A stretch of DNA of 64,000 nucleotides from JANMMJ01 sp031373255 (GCA_031373255.1 JANMMJ010000246.1:4357-68356); one strand, 5' to 3'. Positions 1-8,983 are shown, counted from the first letter of the stretch. Notes: generated by a model from the letters alone, not told the origin. Made by a program: numbers and translations.

Positions 1-1
1 G

Positions 2-148
2 GAACGCAATAGCCGCTCCCGCGTCAAGGCCCAGAAGGCCCTTGAAAAGCAGTTGAAGCGCGACGAGAAGTCCAGCCAGCGCAAGCAGGAACGGCCGCCG
101 GAGCAGGGTGACGAGGCGGTGGCTGCCAACAAGAAGGAAAACGGCTGA
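2..148 (+). CDS. 3' end of a lysine/arginine-rich hypothetical protein (partial)
   Basis: The last 48 codons of a gene that begins before the window. The visible part is very rich in Lys, Arg, Glu and Gln with no hydrophobic stretch, so it is probably a soluble, partly helical or disordered tail. Its TGA stop overlaps the ATG of the next small gene (ATGA), which suggests translational coupling. It has some look of short DUF4169-like charged proteins of Rhizobiales, but I cannot assign a family from the tail alone. Confidence 0.6.
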   Translation, partial: ERNSRSRVKAQKALEKQLKRDEKSSQRKQERPPEQGDEAVAANKKENG

Positions 149-363
149 TGGCCAAGAAGAAACCGCGCGTCGATGACAGCATCATTCTTTTTGACGTGAT
201 CTATGAGGATGGCACGAAAAGTTCGCGCCGCCGCGTCACCGCAGCCGAAGTGGAAGATGGGGATGAACAGGCCCGGACCATCATCATGACCCAGGACCGC
301 CAGATCGCCGAGATGTCGGGCCGTGACCGCGGCCCGATCAAATCGATCACCCGCTCGCCCTGA
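148..363 (+). CDS. Small hypothetical protein, 71 aa
   Basis: A 71-residue protein starting at the ATG that overlaps the upstream stop codon. It opens with a short basic stretch (MAKKKPRVD), followed by alternating hydrophobic and charged residues (SIILFDVIYEDGT) that would suit a beta strand, then an acidic middle. There is no signal peptide or membrane segment. I do not recognise the family. Support comes from coupling to the upstream gene and coding-like codon use, not from homology. Confidence 0.6.
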   Translation: MAKKKPRVDDSIILFDVIYEDGTKSSRRRVTAAEVEDGDEQARTIIMTQDRQIAEMSGRDRGPIKSITRSP

Positions 364-421
364 TCCAAACGGCAGCGCGGTCACCACGCTTGCGCTGATC
401 CTATTCCCTGCCAGCGAGCCT

Positions 422-2275
422 CTACGATGCCTTTGGTTTGACCACGACGAGCTTCGTTGTGGAGAGGCGCCGGTTGGTTCTTAACATTGACTTTGCATTT
501 TTCGCGTTTGTTGAAACCACACTATAGGGCACGGCCATGCTGCTGCGTTTCAATCCCTTTTCGAGGATTGCTATTTGCTCCTCCGGGAGATTTAAATGCG
601 CTGACTTGATGGCATCGGTGCTATCGCCCAATGGGTCAACGCGACGGATCTCCGCGGCCAGTCGTCCTGCCTCTTCGATCCGCCCCATGTTGCCGAGGCT
701 GATCAGGGTATAGCGCAGTGCAGGGAGGAAGTCTGGTCGCGCACTGAGCGCCTTGAAGCCGGATGCGACCGCGCTCGCGAAGTCGCCGGCCAGCGTGTAG
801 TTCATGCACTTTGCAGTATCGAGGAAGAAAATGTAGGGATTCAGCTCTGCTATGCTGCTGGCCCAGTTTGCATGCCTGATGCCTTCCTGCGGCTGGCCGT
901 TGTAGGCGTGCATGACCGAATAGATGTCCCATGACAGCGGCCGGTTCGGATTGATGGCCAGCGATCTCTGAACCAGGTCCCTTGCCCGGTCGCGATTGTT
1001 CAGGATGAACAGGTTGACATGTGAACACAGTGCCAGTGACAGCGCATTGTTGGGATCAAGTTCAATGGCTTTCCGGGAGGCCCATTCTGCCTTTTCGGTG
1101 ATGAGGGGACTGCGCGGCGCCAAGCACTGTCCGACCTTGAAGGTCTGGAGATAGGCCATCCACGCATAACTTTGCGCATCCGGTGCGAGTTCCAGTGATT
1201 TCTGGATTCGCGCTTCCGCCTGCGCATGCCGCTCCCTGCCAAGATCATACATGTCGTCGATAGCGGCCAGAATGAGCAACTGCGCCATCGCCTCCGGCCG
1301 GTCGTTCGAAGACGCCAGCAACCGCCGATAGATGCTCTGCGCCGCATCGGTGGCAAAGTTGATGTAGGACAAAACCTGTTGATTGCGCTCAATTCCGGAA
1401 ACGTCGTAGGTGACGGGCAGGTTCGCCACCCATTCGATGCGCGATGTGTGCGAATTGGCAATTTTGAGTTCCGCGACAAACTCAGCGCCCGTGTCCCGCA
1501 CCTTCGTCTGGAAGACCAGAACGGAGGATTTATCGTTCCTCTGTATGGAGCCATCGAATGTCGGAGCGTGATTTTCCCGCCCATCGACGACGTCGATGCT
1601 TTGAATTTCGACGACGTTGCGGATGAAAAGCTCGGTTAGCGCATCTGCGAGATGACGCCCGCGCGGACTTTGCGTTTGCAAGACCGGGGGCAGGATCAGG
1701 ATCGCCGGGCGAAGCAGGTCGTGTCGCGAACCGGCTTCATGGACAGGCATGACAACAGCGGAGGACGCTTTGGCTGCACTGGCCCGCTGCTTCGCCAAGG
1801 CCTCAGATTCTTCGCGAAGATTGAACCAGCGGGCTCGCTCCAGCGCCAGCCATTCTTCGAATTCAGGATCGCCGACATCGATGCCCGCGAGAAACTCGCC
1901 CTGGCTTGCTAGAACGGGATGGTTGAAATCGCCGCGCATCCAGGCCTCGCGCACCTTCAGCGCATCCACCTCGACAGCCGAAAGGTCGAGCCGTACGCTG
2001 ATTTGGCCGATATCAAGAATCTCGGCGCAGTGCTTTCCGAGTGATTTGCGGATGTCGCGCAGGCACTGCCGCAGGCTGGCGAAGGCCTGCTCGGCCTGCT
2101 TTTCACTCCAAAGCTTGTCGCACAGCCACACCCGCGAACACACGCCGCGTTCGGCAAGCACCAGCAGGGCCAGAAGCGCCTGGGCCTTCCGTCCTTTCGG
2201 TGTCAAGTTTTCCCCGCCTGGCCCCTCGATATGGAAGGTGCCAAACAGGGATAGCCTCGTGACGCGCTGTACCAA
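422..2275 (-). CDS. SARP/OmpR-like winged-helix regulator with C-terminal TPR region
   Basis: A predicted cytoplasmic transcription regulator of about 617 residues. The N-terminal ~100 residues look like the winged helix of SARP/AfsR-type proteins: a FGTFHIEGPGG strand region, LTPKGRKAQALLALL, then a helix pair around LWSEKQAEQAFASLRQCLRDIRK. The middle (IILILPP-like strands, ALTELFIRNVVEIQSIDVVDGR) resembles the domain that links the DNA-binding part to the TPRs in adenylate-cyclase-like CadC regulators. The C-terminal half holds several TPR-like helix pairs (for example KAIELDPNNALSLAL and SLAINPNRPLSWDIYSV). The start is uncertain: I chose a TTG just before the conserved domain; another in-frame TTG lies at 2353. 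The gene lies downstream of pgi on the same strand but is separated by about 150 bp. Target genes are unknown. Confidence 0.8.
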   Translation of the reverse strand: MVQRVTRLSLFGTFHIEGPGGENLTPKGRKAQALLALLVLAERGVCSRVWLCDKLWSEKQAEQAFASLRQCLRDIRKSLGKHCAEILDIGQISVRLDLSAVEVDALKVREAWMRGDFNHPVLASQGEFLAGIDVGDPEFEEWLALERARWFNLREESEALAKQRASAAKASSAVVMPVHEAGSRHDLLRPAILILPPVLQTQSPRGRHLADALTELFIRNVVEIQSIDVVDGRENHAPTFDGSIQRNDKSSVLVFQTKVRDTGAEFVAELKIANSHTSRIEWVANLPVTYDVSGIERNQQVLSYINFATDAAQSIYRRLLASSNDRPEAMAQLLILAAIDDMYDLGRERHAQAEARIQKSLELAPDAQSYAWMAYLQTFKVGQCLAPRSPLITEKAEWASRKAIELDPNNALSLALCSHVNLFILNNRDRARDLVQRSLAINPNRPLSWDIYSVMHAYNGQPQEGIRHANWASSIAELNPYIFFLDTAKCMNYTLAGDFASAVASGFKALSARPDFLPALRYTLISLGNMGRIEEAGRLAAEIRRVDPLGDSTDAIKSAHLNLPEEQIAILEKGLKRSSMAVPYSVVSTNAKNAKSMLRTNRRLSTTKLVVVKPKAS

Positions 2276-2420
2276 GCCGCACCGCTCTCGACTTCTAAGA
2301 CCGATTGTACCCCGAGTGGTTGCAACTAAAGCAAAGTCGGAATGCCGAGGCAAGAAAATCGCGCGAAGGTTCTGGCAATTGAATCAATTCTTAGAGGCCC
2401 CTGCTCCCACCTGGAGGCTT

Positions 2421-4061
2421 TCACGGCGAAAGGTTCCGCAGATGCCGGACCAGCCCAGCGGTGGACGCATCGCGGCCCTCTGTCCCCTCTTTACCCTCGA
2501 TCACCGGCTGCAAGGCGGTGGCCAGCTCTTTGCCAAGCTCGACGCCCCATTGGTCATAGGCATTGATGTCCCAGATCGCGGCCTCGCAGAACACCCGGTG
2601 TTCGTAAAGCGCGATGAGCCGTCCCAGCGTGAACGGATCGAGCTGCTTGTAAGCAATGGTGATCGACGGGCGATTGCCGGGAAACACCCGGTGCGGCGCA
2701 AGCCGCTTTGCATCCTTCTTGCTGCGGCCCATGGCCAGAAGCTGCGCGCTCGCTTCTTCAAGCGTGCGCCCGCGCATCAGCGCTTCCGATTGCGCCAGGC
2801 AATTAGCCATCAGCATCTGGTGCTGGCCGCGCATGTGAGGCTCGTGGCCTTCTGCGGCGATCAGGAATTCCACCGGCACAATATCGGTGCCCTGGTGCAG
2901 CAGCTGAAAAAACGCGTGCTGGCCATTGGTGCCGGGTTCGCCCCAGACCACCGGGCCGGTTGCAACCCGGCTCACCCGGCCGTCCCGCGACACCCGCTTG
3001 CCGTTCGATTCCATGTCGAGCTGCTGCAGGTAGGCGGGAAGCCGGGCAAGACGTTGATCGTAGGGAATAATTGCGCGCGTGCCGTATCCGCACACATTGC
3101 GATGCCAGACGCCGATCAGCGCATAGATGAGCGGCAGGTTTTTCGACGGTGAAGCGCTGGTGAAATGCGCGTCCATGGCATGGCCGCCGGCCAGGAACTG
3201 ATCGAAGTTTTTGGGCCCGATGGCGATCATCAAGGGCAGGCCGATAGCCGACCACAGCGAATAGCGTCCACCGACCCAATCCCAGAAACCGAACGTGCGC
3301 GAGGCATCGATGCCGAATGCGCCGACCTTGTCGAGTGCTGTCGAGACGGCGGCGAAATGTGCGCCCACCGCCACTTCGCCGAGCGCTGAAGCAATCCACG
3401 CCCGCGCCGCTCTGGCGTTGGTCATGGTTTCGATGGTGGTGAAGGTCTTGGACGCAATGATGAACAGCGTCGATGCCGGGTCCAGTGTCTTCAGCGTATC
3501 GGCAAGATGGGCGCCGTCCACATTGGAAACGAAGTGCAGGCGCGGACCGCCATGATAGGGTGCCAGTGCCAGTGTCGCCATGGCCGGCCCGAGATCGGAG
3601 CCGCCGATTCCGATATTGACGACATCGTGAATGCGTCCGCCATGATGCGCCGTGATTGTGCCAGAGCGTAAACCCTCGGCAAAGGCGCCCATGCGTTGCA
3701 GCACTTCGCGCACCCCCGGCATGACATCCTGGCCGGCGGCCAGAATTGGCTTCCCCGGTGGATTGCGGAGAGCCGCATGCAGCACCGCGCGGCCCTCGGT
3801 GAAGTTGATCGTTTCGCCGGAGAACATTTTCTGCCGCTTTCCGGCAACGTCGCCCGCCTCCGCCAGCTCGAACAGCAGTTTCAAGATTTCGCTGTCGACG
3901 GCGCATTTCGAGAAGTCGAGCAGCATGTCGTCGAGATGCACCGAGAACTGATCGAAACGGCCGGCATTGTGAGCGAAGGCCGAGCGCATGTCGCCAAGCG
4001 GGTTTTCCCTGCGCCGCGCCTTGAGCTTGGTCAGCACACGTGTCACGGCTGCTGTTGCCAT
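2421..4061 (-). CDS. pgi: Glucose-6-phosphate isomerase
   Basis: Interconverts glucose 6-phosphate and fructose 6-phosphate in the cytoplasm. The 546-residue length fits the long PGI family. Visible signatures are GIGGSDLGPAM, SKTFTTIETMTNA, GEPGTNGQHAFFQLLHQGT (PGI signature 1 region with catalytic Glu and His) and GVELGKELA near the C-terminus (catalytic Lys). The ATG at 4061 has a GGGAGAA ribosome site. It is the last gene of the ROK regulator-mutarotase-pgi run, opposite the fructose importer. This placement suggests it carries imported fructose, once phosphorylated, to glucose 6-phosphate and into the Entner-Doudoroff cluster nearby. Confidence 0.97.
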   Translation of the reverse strand: MATAAVTRVLTKLKARRRENPLGDMRSAFAHNAGRFDQFSVHLDDMLLDFSKCAVDSEILKLLFELAEAGDVAGKRQKMFSGETINFTEGRAVLHAALRNPPGKPILAAGQDVMPGVREVLQRMGAFAEGLRSGTITAHHGGRIHDVVNIGIGGSDLGPAMATLALAPYHGGPRLHFVSNVDGAHLADTLKTLDPASTLFIIASKTFTTIETMTNARAARAWIASALGEVAVGAHFAAVSTALDKVGAFGIDASRTFGFWDWVGGRYSLWSAIGLPLMIAIGPKNFDQFLAGGHAMDAHFTSASPSKNLPLIYALIGVWHRNVCGYGTRAIIPYDQRLARLPAYLQQLDMESNGKRVSRDGRVSRVATGPVVWGEPGTNGQHAFFQLLHQGTDIVPVEFLIAAEGHEPHMRGQHQMLMANCLAQSEALMRGRTLEEASAQLLAMGRSKKDAKRLAPHRVFPGNRPSITIAYKQLDPFTLGRLIALYEHRVFCEAAIWDINAYDQWGVELGKELATALQPVIEGKEGTEGRDASTAGLVRHLRNLSP

Positions 4062-4085
4062 GGCGGTTCTCCCTTTTCGGAATGT

Positions 4086-4517
4086 TCAATCCGGGTGAAT
4101 CACACCCTTCTTGAGGATGATGTTTCCATAAAGCCGCCGCTCGCCCGAAGCAACGATGGTATGGGCTGCCTTGACGCGGGTGTAGAAGGCTTCGCCGACC
4201 AGCGCCGTGATCGATTGCCTTGGTTCGTGGCGCTTGAGGATTTTCGAGAATTCTTCGAAGATCGGTTCGATGCGCGCGGCATCGCCCTTGGCTGCCGGGC
4301 GGAACACAGCTTGCGGCACATGGTCGTCGATCGGCATGACCGACAGGATGGCATCCATGATGCGCGTTGCGTCATGGCCATCCATGCGCACCAGCCGCCT
4401 GGCGTCCGTTTCCGCGGGATAGTTTCCGTCGACAATGGCGATCTCGTCGCCGTGACCCATTGCGCGGAGCGCGCGCAGCAGATCGGGACTGAGCAGGGGG
4501 TCGAGACCCTTCAGCAT
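4086..4517 (-). CDS. RbsD/FucU family sugar mutarotase
   Basis: A 143-residue cytoplasmic protein of the RbsD/FucU family, which catalyses anomer or pyranose/furanose conversion of sugars such as fucose or ribose. The N-terminal MLKGLDPLLSPDLLRAL and the RAMGHGDEIAIVDGNYP segment, which contains the family's catalytic His and Asp, are clear. Length is typical. Its ATG directly abuts the stop of the ROK regulator, and pgi follows 24 bp later, so the three genes are probably cotranscribed. The substrate is likely the sugar taken up by the divergent importer, by inference from position only. Confidence 0.9.
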   Translation of the reverse strand: MLKGLDPLLSPDLLRALRAMGHGDEIAIVDGNYPAETDARRLVRMDGHDATRIMDAILSVMPIDDHVPQAVFRPAAKGDAARIEPIFEEFSKILKRHEPRQSITALVGEAFYTRVKAAHTIVASGERRLYGNIILKKGVIHPD

Positions 4518-5753
4518 TTACAGGACTCCCTTGAACAGCACGTCGCGGTCGATGATGAAATTGGCGAACAGCGGCAGGCTGGCAGCGCCCATGGCCCGGG
4601 CATCGCTGCCGATGATGCCGCCCTCGACGGTGAAGCTGCTGATTCCCTGCATGTTGACGTTTCTCAGCGCCGTCCGTGTTGCGTCCACCAGCCGGTCCCG
4701 CACCAGGGCCGGCATGGCTCCATCGATCACCATGGCCGAACAATCGAGCACGCTGGCAGCACCCGCCATGGCATGGGCAAGCCCCTGGGCGGCGGTCTTG
4801 ATCCATTTGCCGAGATGAGGTTCGGCATCCGACCAGTCATCGCTGTTTTGCCACAGCAGTGCTGGCGTCTTGCCGGTCTTCTGCATGTCCTGTTCGAGAA
4901 CGTAGAGGGATGCGGTGCGGATGAGTTGTTCAGACCCGCCTTTTGCTGAAGGAACCGGAAACGAACCGAGCGCCCCCGCATTGCCGCGCCGCCCCTGGTA
5001 CAGCGTTCCCTCGATGACGATGCCGCCGCCAATGAAATAGCCGAGGTAGAAATACGCGAAGTTACGAAGTTCCTGTCCCTTGCCGAACAGCAGTTCGGCT
5101 GCGCAGGCCGCGGTGGCGTCATTGCAGAAATGCACCGGCCATTCGACCAGGCTGGCGATCTCCGCCTGGAGGTCGAAATCGCGCCAGCCTTCCAGCACAT
5201 CGTGCGGCGCGCCAAGTTCTTCTTCCCAGTTCCACAGTTCGAAAGGTGCGGCGATGCCAAGTCCTGAGATGCGTTGCCGCTGCTTCGGTTTGAGATCGGC
5301 TGTGAGTTGCTCAAGTTCGTGCTTGACGAATCCGAGCAGGTCTTTCGGGGCGGGAAATTTGTAGGGTTGGTGCAACGTCTTGCGTACCTGGCCCGCGAGA
5401 TCGAGCAGTACCAGGTCACTCGAGCGCCGTCCGACCTTGAGGCCGATCGAATAGGCGCCATCGGGATTGAGCGAGAATGGTACCAGGGGTTGGCCGACCT
5501 TGCCGCGCTGCGGCGGGTTCTTGATGAGCAGTCCGTCAGCCTCAAGCTGCCGTACGATCACTGACACGGTCTGGGCCGAAAGCCCCGTGAGCTTGGCGAT
5601 CTCCGCCTTTGGCAGTTCGCCATGGCGGCGGATCAGCGAGAGAGCCAGCCGCTCGTTGTAGACCCTGACGCCACTTTGCGACGAGCCGCGCGAATGCGCG
5701 GGATCCTCTGTCCCCGCAATACCGCCACCGGTCCCCGTCTCGTTCACGGCCAA
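4518..5753 (-). CDS. ROK-family transcriptional regulator, probable regulator of frcBCA
   Basis: A regulator of about 411 residues. An N-terminal winged helix-turn-helix (LIRRHGELPKAEIAKLTGLS and QTVSVIVRQLEADGLL) precedes a ROK sugar-kinase-like domain with GLGIAAPFE, a CNDATAACAAE segment and GGGIVIEGTLYQGRRGNAGALG. The last of these is the sugar/zinc region of ROK proteins; the usual zinc-binding cysteine cluster after it is not evident. The start is a TTG preceded by AGGAG at 5-nt spacing; a TTG at 5777 and a GTG at 5747 are alternatives. It is divergent from frcB, with a long palindrome in between. A ROK regulator beside frcBCA is the arrangement known from Sinorhizobium (FrcR), so it probably senses fructose or a related sugar. 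Confidence 0.9.
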   Translation of the reverse strand: MAVNETGTGGGIAGTEDPAHSRGSSQSGVRVYNERLALSLIRRHGELPKAEIAKLTGLSAQTVSVIVRQLEADGLLIKNPPQRGKVGQPLVPFSLNPDGAYSIGLKVGRRSSDLVLLDLAGQVRKTLHQPYKFPAPKDLLGFVKHELEQLTADLKPKQRQRISGLGIAAPFELWNWEEELGAPHDVLEGWRDFDLQAEIASLVEWPVHFCNDATAACAAELLFGKGQELRNFAYFYLGYFIGGGIVIEGTLYQGRRGNAGALGSFPVPSAKGGSEQLIRTASLYVLEQDMQKTGKTPALLWQNSDDWSDAEPHLGKWIKTAAQGLAHAMAGAASVLDCSAMVIDGAMPALVRDRLVDATRTALRNVNMQGISSFTVEGGIIGSDARAMGAASLPLFANFIIDRDVLFKGVL

Positions 5754-5801
5754 ATTTTCTCCTGATGCCCCGGTCAAAGCTTCTCGCAGCCACTGTCACG
5801 T

Positions 5802-5836
5802 GTCAATAAGTAAATCCGCATGATTTATCTATTGAC
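5802..5836. promoter_or_regulatory. 35-bp palindrome, candidate ROK operator
   Basis: In the frcB/ROK intergenic region two 15-nt arms (GTCAATAAGTAAATC and GATTTATCTATTGAC) face each other around CGCAT. They match at 13 of 15 positions when one is reverse-complemented. The right arm ends in TTGAC, a plausible -35 part for frcB. Size and position suit an operator for the adjacent ROK regulator; this is inferred. Confidence 0.6.
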
Positions 5837-5962
5837 TCATAATCCGGTTTAAGACCATGATGCTGGCGAGTGCGATGCGTGAGCCGATCACGCGCCGCAC
5901 CGCCACTACGCAAGCTCGTCAATTCACCCCCTCAAACGGGGAAGTTCCATGGGAGGATCTAC

Positions 5963-6988
5963 GTGAAGTCTATTCTGAAAACCGCTCTTCTTGGCGCCGC
6001 CTTCATCGGTTTCGCCGCAACGGCACCAGCTCAGGCGGCCGGCATTGGCGCCTGCCTCATCACCAAGACCGAAACCAACCCTTTCTTCGTCAAGATGAAG
6101 GAAGGCGCCCAGGCCAAGGCCGCCGAACTGGGCGTGGACATCAAGGCCTATGCCGGCAAGGATGACGGCGACTACGAGGGCCAGATCGCGGCCGTTGAAA
6201 CCTGCATCGCCGACGGCGCCAAGGGCATCCTGATCACGCCTTCGAACTCCAAGACCCTTGTTCCGATCCTCAAGAAGGCCCGCGATGCCGGCATTCTGGT
6301 GATCGCCCTCGACACGCCGATGGATCCCATCGACGCCGCCGACCAGACCATGGCCACCGACAACTTCCAGGCCGGCTTTCTGATCGGTGCCTACGCCAAG
6401 GCCAAGATGGGCGATGCCGCCAAGGACGCCAAAATCGGCTTCCTCGACATTAACCCGCAGCAAGTCACCGTCGATGTTCTCCGTGACCAGGGATTTATGA
6501 AGGGCTTCGGCATCGACGTGAAGGACGTCAACGTCATCGGTGACGAGGATGATCCGCGCATCGTTGGCCATGACTACACCAATGGCAACCCGGAAGGCGG
6601 CCGCAAGGCCATGGAGAACCTTCTCCAGATCAACCCGGACATCAACGTGATCCACACCATCAATGAACCGGCAGCCGCCGGCGCCTATGAAGCGCTGAAG
6701 GCCGTCGGCAAGGAAGGCCAGGTACTGATCATGTCCGTTGACGGCGGTTGTCCTGGTGTCAAGGATGTGGCGGCCGGCGTCATCGGCGGCACCTCGCAGC
6801 AGTATCCGCTGCTGATGGCGTCGCTCGGCGTGGAAGCGATCAAGAAGTTCGCCGACACCGGCGAGAAGCCCGGCGTGACCGAAGGCAAGAACTTCTTCGA
6901 TACGGGTGTGGCGCTGATCACCGACAAGCCGGTTGATGGCGTTCCTTCGATCGACACGAAGGAAGGCCTGGCCAAGTGCTGGGGTTGA
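5963..6988 (+). CDS. frcB: Fructose-type ABC transporter, periplasmic substrate-binding protein
   Basis: The periplasmic binding protein of a CUT2-type sugar importer, 341 residues. The GTG start at 5963 has a GGAGG-type site 7 nt upstream and yields a classical signal peptide (VKSILKTALLGAAFIGFAA, cleavage near AQA-AG). The mature part carries CLITKTETNPFFVKMKEGA, DPRIVGHDYTNGN, NEPAAAGAYEALK and SVDGGCPGVKDVA, very close to what I recall of Sinorhizobium FrcB, and it ends in the same KCWG. It is first in the frcB-frcC-frcA operon, opposite a ROK regulator. Fructose is the best guess; ribose or mannose binding cannot be excluded from sequence. Confidence 0.93.
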   Translation: MKSILKTALLGAAFIGFAATAPAQAAGIGACLITKTETNPFFVKMKEGAQAKAAELGVDIKAYAGKDDGDYEGQIAAVETCIADGAKGILITPSNSKTLVPILKKARDAGILVIALDTPMDPIDAADQTMATDNFQAGFLIGAYAKAKMGDAAKDAKIGFLDINPQQVTVDVLRDQGFMKGFGIDVKDVNVIGDEDDPRIVGHDYTNGNPEGGRKAMENLLQINPDINVIHTINEPAAAGAYEALKAVGKEGQVLIMSVDGGCPGVKDVAAGVIGGTSQQYPLLMASLGVEAIKKFADTGEKPGVTEGKNFFDTGVALITDKPVDGVPSIDTKEGLAKCWG

Positions 6989-7091
6989 TCTCAAGACCAA
7001 TTCAGTTATCATAACTCTAAACGAGGGCGGCTTTCGTGGCCGCCCTTTCCATAAATACAAGGCGCTGCAAGCGCTGCAAGGGAGATGGGGC

Positions 7092-8153
7092 ATGGCGCAA
7101 GCGCAGGAATTCGAAAAAGTTCTGAACCAGAGCGACACCGCCGTTGCCTCCTTCGATGATTCACACAAGTCGTTCCTGAAGCGCGCCCAGCACACGCTGC
7201 ATTCGAACCAGGCAGCGGTGCCACTGATCGTGCTCATCGCCTCCGTGGCGATCTTCGGGCTTCTGGTCGGCGGCAAATTTTTCAACGCCTTTTCCCTCAC
7301 GCTCATCATTCAGCAGGTCGCCATCGTCGGCATCGTCGGCGCGGCGCAGACGCTGGTCATCCTGACGGCGGGCATCGATCTTTCGGTCGGCGCGGTTATG
7401 GTGCTGTCGTCGGTTGTCATGGGCCAGTTCACCTTCCGCTATGGCATTCCCGTGCCCTTGGCGATTCTCTGTGGCCTCGGCTGCGGTGCGCTCTGCGGCT
7501 TCATCAATGGCTGGCTGATCGCCCACATGAAGCTGCCGCCTTTCATCGTGACCTTGGGCTCGTGGCAGGTCTTCAACGCCACCAAGTACCTCTACTCGGC
7601 CAACGAAACCATCCGCACCCAGGACATCGAGGCTGAGGCACCGCTGCTTCAGTTCTTCGGCATACAGATCAAGCTGGGTGGCGCGGTGCTTACCCTAGGC
7701 GTCATCTTCATGGTGCTGCTGGTGATATTCCTGTGGTACGTGCTGAACTATACGGCATGGGGCAGACGCCTCTATGCGGTGGGCGACGATCCGGACGCGG
7801 CCGAGCTTGCGGGTGTGCCAGTCAAGCGCATGCTGCTCACCACTTACACGCTGTCAGGTCTGATCTGCGGCATGGCCGGCTGGGTTCTTATCGGCCGCAT
7901 CGGCTCGGTGTCGCCGACGGCCGGCGAATTCGCCAACATCGAATCGGTTACCGCCGTGGTGATCGGCGGCATCTCGCTGTTCGGCGGGCGCGGCTCTATC
8001 CTCGGCATGATCTTTGGGGCGCTGATCGTGGGTGTCTTCTCGCTGGGACTGCGCCTCTATGGCGCCGATGCCCAGTGGACCTATCTGTTGATCGGCGTTC
8101 TCATCATCGGCGCCGTTGCCGTCGACCAGTGGATCAGAAAGGTGGCAGGCTAA
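7092..8153 (+). CDS. frcC: Fructose-type ABC transporter, permease
   Basis: The inner-membrane permease of the importer, 353 residues and about ten hydrophobic segments. It has the RbsC/AraH family hallmarks QTLVILTAGIDLSVGA and VIGGISLFGGRGSILGMIFG. The N-terminal ~50 residues are hydrophilic, as in the FrcC group. The ATG at 7092 has GGAG 7 nt upstream; longer in-frame starts further upstream lack a site and would run back into the end of frcB. Its TAA overlaps the ATG of frcA by one base. One CUT2 permease probably forms the homodimer channel. Confidence 0.93.
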   Translation: MAQAQEFEKVLNQSDTAVASFDDSHKSFLKRAQHTLHSNQAAVPLIVLIASVAIFGLLVGGKFFNAFSLTLIIQQVAIVGIVGAAQTLVILTAGIDLSVGAVMVLSSVVMGQFTFRYGIPVPLAILCGLGCGALCGFINGWLIAHMKLPPFIVTLGSWQVFNATKYLYSANETIRTQDIEAEAPLLQFFGIQIKLGGAVLTLGVIFMVLLVIFLWYVLNYTAWGRRLYAVGDDPDAAELAGVPVKRMLLTTYTLSGLICGMAGWVLIGRIGSVSPTAGEFANIESVTAVVIGGISLFGGRGSILGMIFGALIVGVFSLGLRLYGADAQWTYLLIGVLIIGAVAVDQWIRKVAG

Positions 8154-8932
8154 TGTCCCAGGAACCGTTCCTCACTTGCCGCGGCCTCGTCAAGCGCTAT
8201 GGCCGCGTCACCGCCCTCGATCAGGCGGACTTCGATCTCTATCCCGGCGAAATACTCGCCGTGATTGGCGACAACGGTGCCGGCAAGTCGTCGCTCATCA
8301 AGGCGATCTGCGGCGCCGTGACCCCCGACGAAGGCGAGATCAAGCTCGAAGGCAAGGTCCTGAACTTCAAGTCGCCGATGGACGCCCGCAATGCCGGCAT
8401 CGAAACGGTCTACCAGAACCTCGCCCTGTCTCCGGCGCTCTCGATTTCCGACAACATGTTCCTCGGCCGGGAGATCCGCAAGGACGGCATCATGGGATCG
8501 GTTTTCCGCATGCTCGACCGCGGTATCATGGAAAAGCGCGCCCGCGAGAAGTTGACCGAGCTTGGCCTGCTGACCATCCAGAACATCAGCCAGGCGGTGG
8601 AAACCCTGTCCGGCGGCCAGCGCCAGGGCGTTGCCGTGGCCAGAGCCGCGGCCTTCGGGTCGAAAGTCGTCATCATGGACGAGCCGACGGCAGCGCTCGG
8701 CGTCAAGGAATCGCGCCGCGTGCTCGAGCTGATCCTCGACGTGAAGCGCCGCGGCCTGCCCATCGTGCTGATTTCGCATAACATGCCGCATGTTTTCGAA
8801 GTGGCTGACCGCATCCACATCCATCGCCTCGGACGAAGGCTTTGCACCGTCAATCCGAAGGATTACTCGATGTCCGACGCCGTGGCGCTGATGACCGGCG
8901 CCAAGGCCCCGCCGCCAGAGCTGCTGAATTGA
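8153..8932 (+). CDS. frcA: Fructose-type ABC transporter, ATP-binding protein
   Basis: The single-domain ATPase of the importer, 259 residues. Unlike RbsA or XylG, which have two fused ATPase domains, FrcA proteins have one, and that is seen here. Motifs: Walker A GDNGAGKSSLIKA (about residues 39-51), Q-loop TVYQNLALSPALS, signature LSGGQRQGVAVARA, Walker B VVIMDEPTAALG, switch His in LISHNMPH. It begins at the ATG overlapping the frcC stop. A sigma-70-like promoter and a hairpin lie immediately after its stop. Confidence 0.93.
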   Translation: MSQEPFLTCRGLVKRYGRVTALDQADFDLYPGEILAVIGDNGAGKSSLIKAICGAVTPDEGEIKLEGKVLNFKSPMDARNAGIETVYQNLALSPALSISDNMFLGREIRKDGIMGSVFRMLDRGIMEKRAREKLTELGLLTIQNISQAVETLSGGQRQGVAVARAAAFGSKVVIMDEPTAALGVKESRRVLELILDVKRRGLPIVLISHNMPHVFEVADRIHIHRLGRRLCTVNPKDYSMSDAVALMTGAKAPPPELLN

Positions 8933-8948
8933 TTTGGAAAATTAATCC

Positions 8949-8977
8949 TTGACATAGGATTTAAAACTAGTTATCTA
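8949..8977 (+). promoter_or_regulatory. Sigma-70-like promoter downstream of frcA
   Basis: A perfect -35 TTGACA (8949-8954), a 17-nt spacer and a -10-like TATCTA (8972-8977) lie 17 nt past the frcA stop. There is no coding region on this strand before prfC at 9876, so the promoter would serve a short transcript that ends at the hairpin at 9019-9056. A loose inverted repeat (TTAATCC and GGATTTAA) flanks the -35 box. Confidence 0.5.
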
Positions 8978-8983
8978 TGCCCC

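Noticed and set aside
1749..3152. 467-codon plus-strand frame across the regulator and pgi
   Set aside because: It spans two clear genes on the other strand and the gap between them; an artefact of high GC.
3696..4949. 417-codon plus-strand frame opposite pgi, the mutarotase and ROK gene
   Set aside because: It crosses three real minus-strand genes and has no coding signs of its own.
5924..7309. Long open frame on the minus strand opposite frcB (461 codons)
   Set aside because: It is the antisense shadow of frcB and the start of frcC; it has no ribosome site and its composition follows codon bias of the plus strand.
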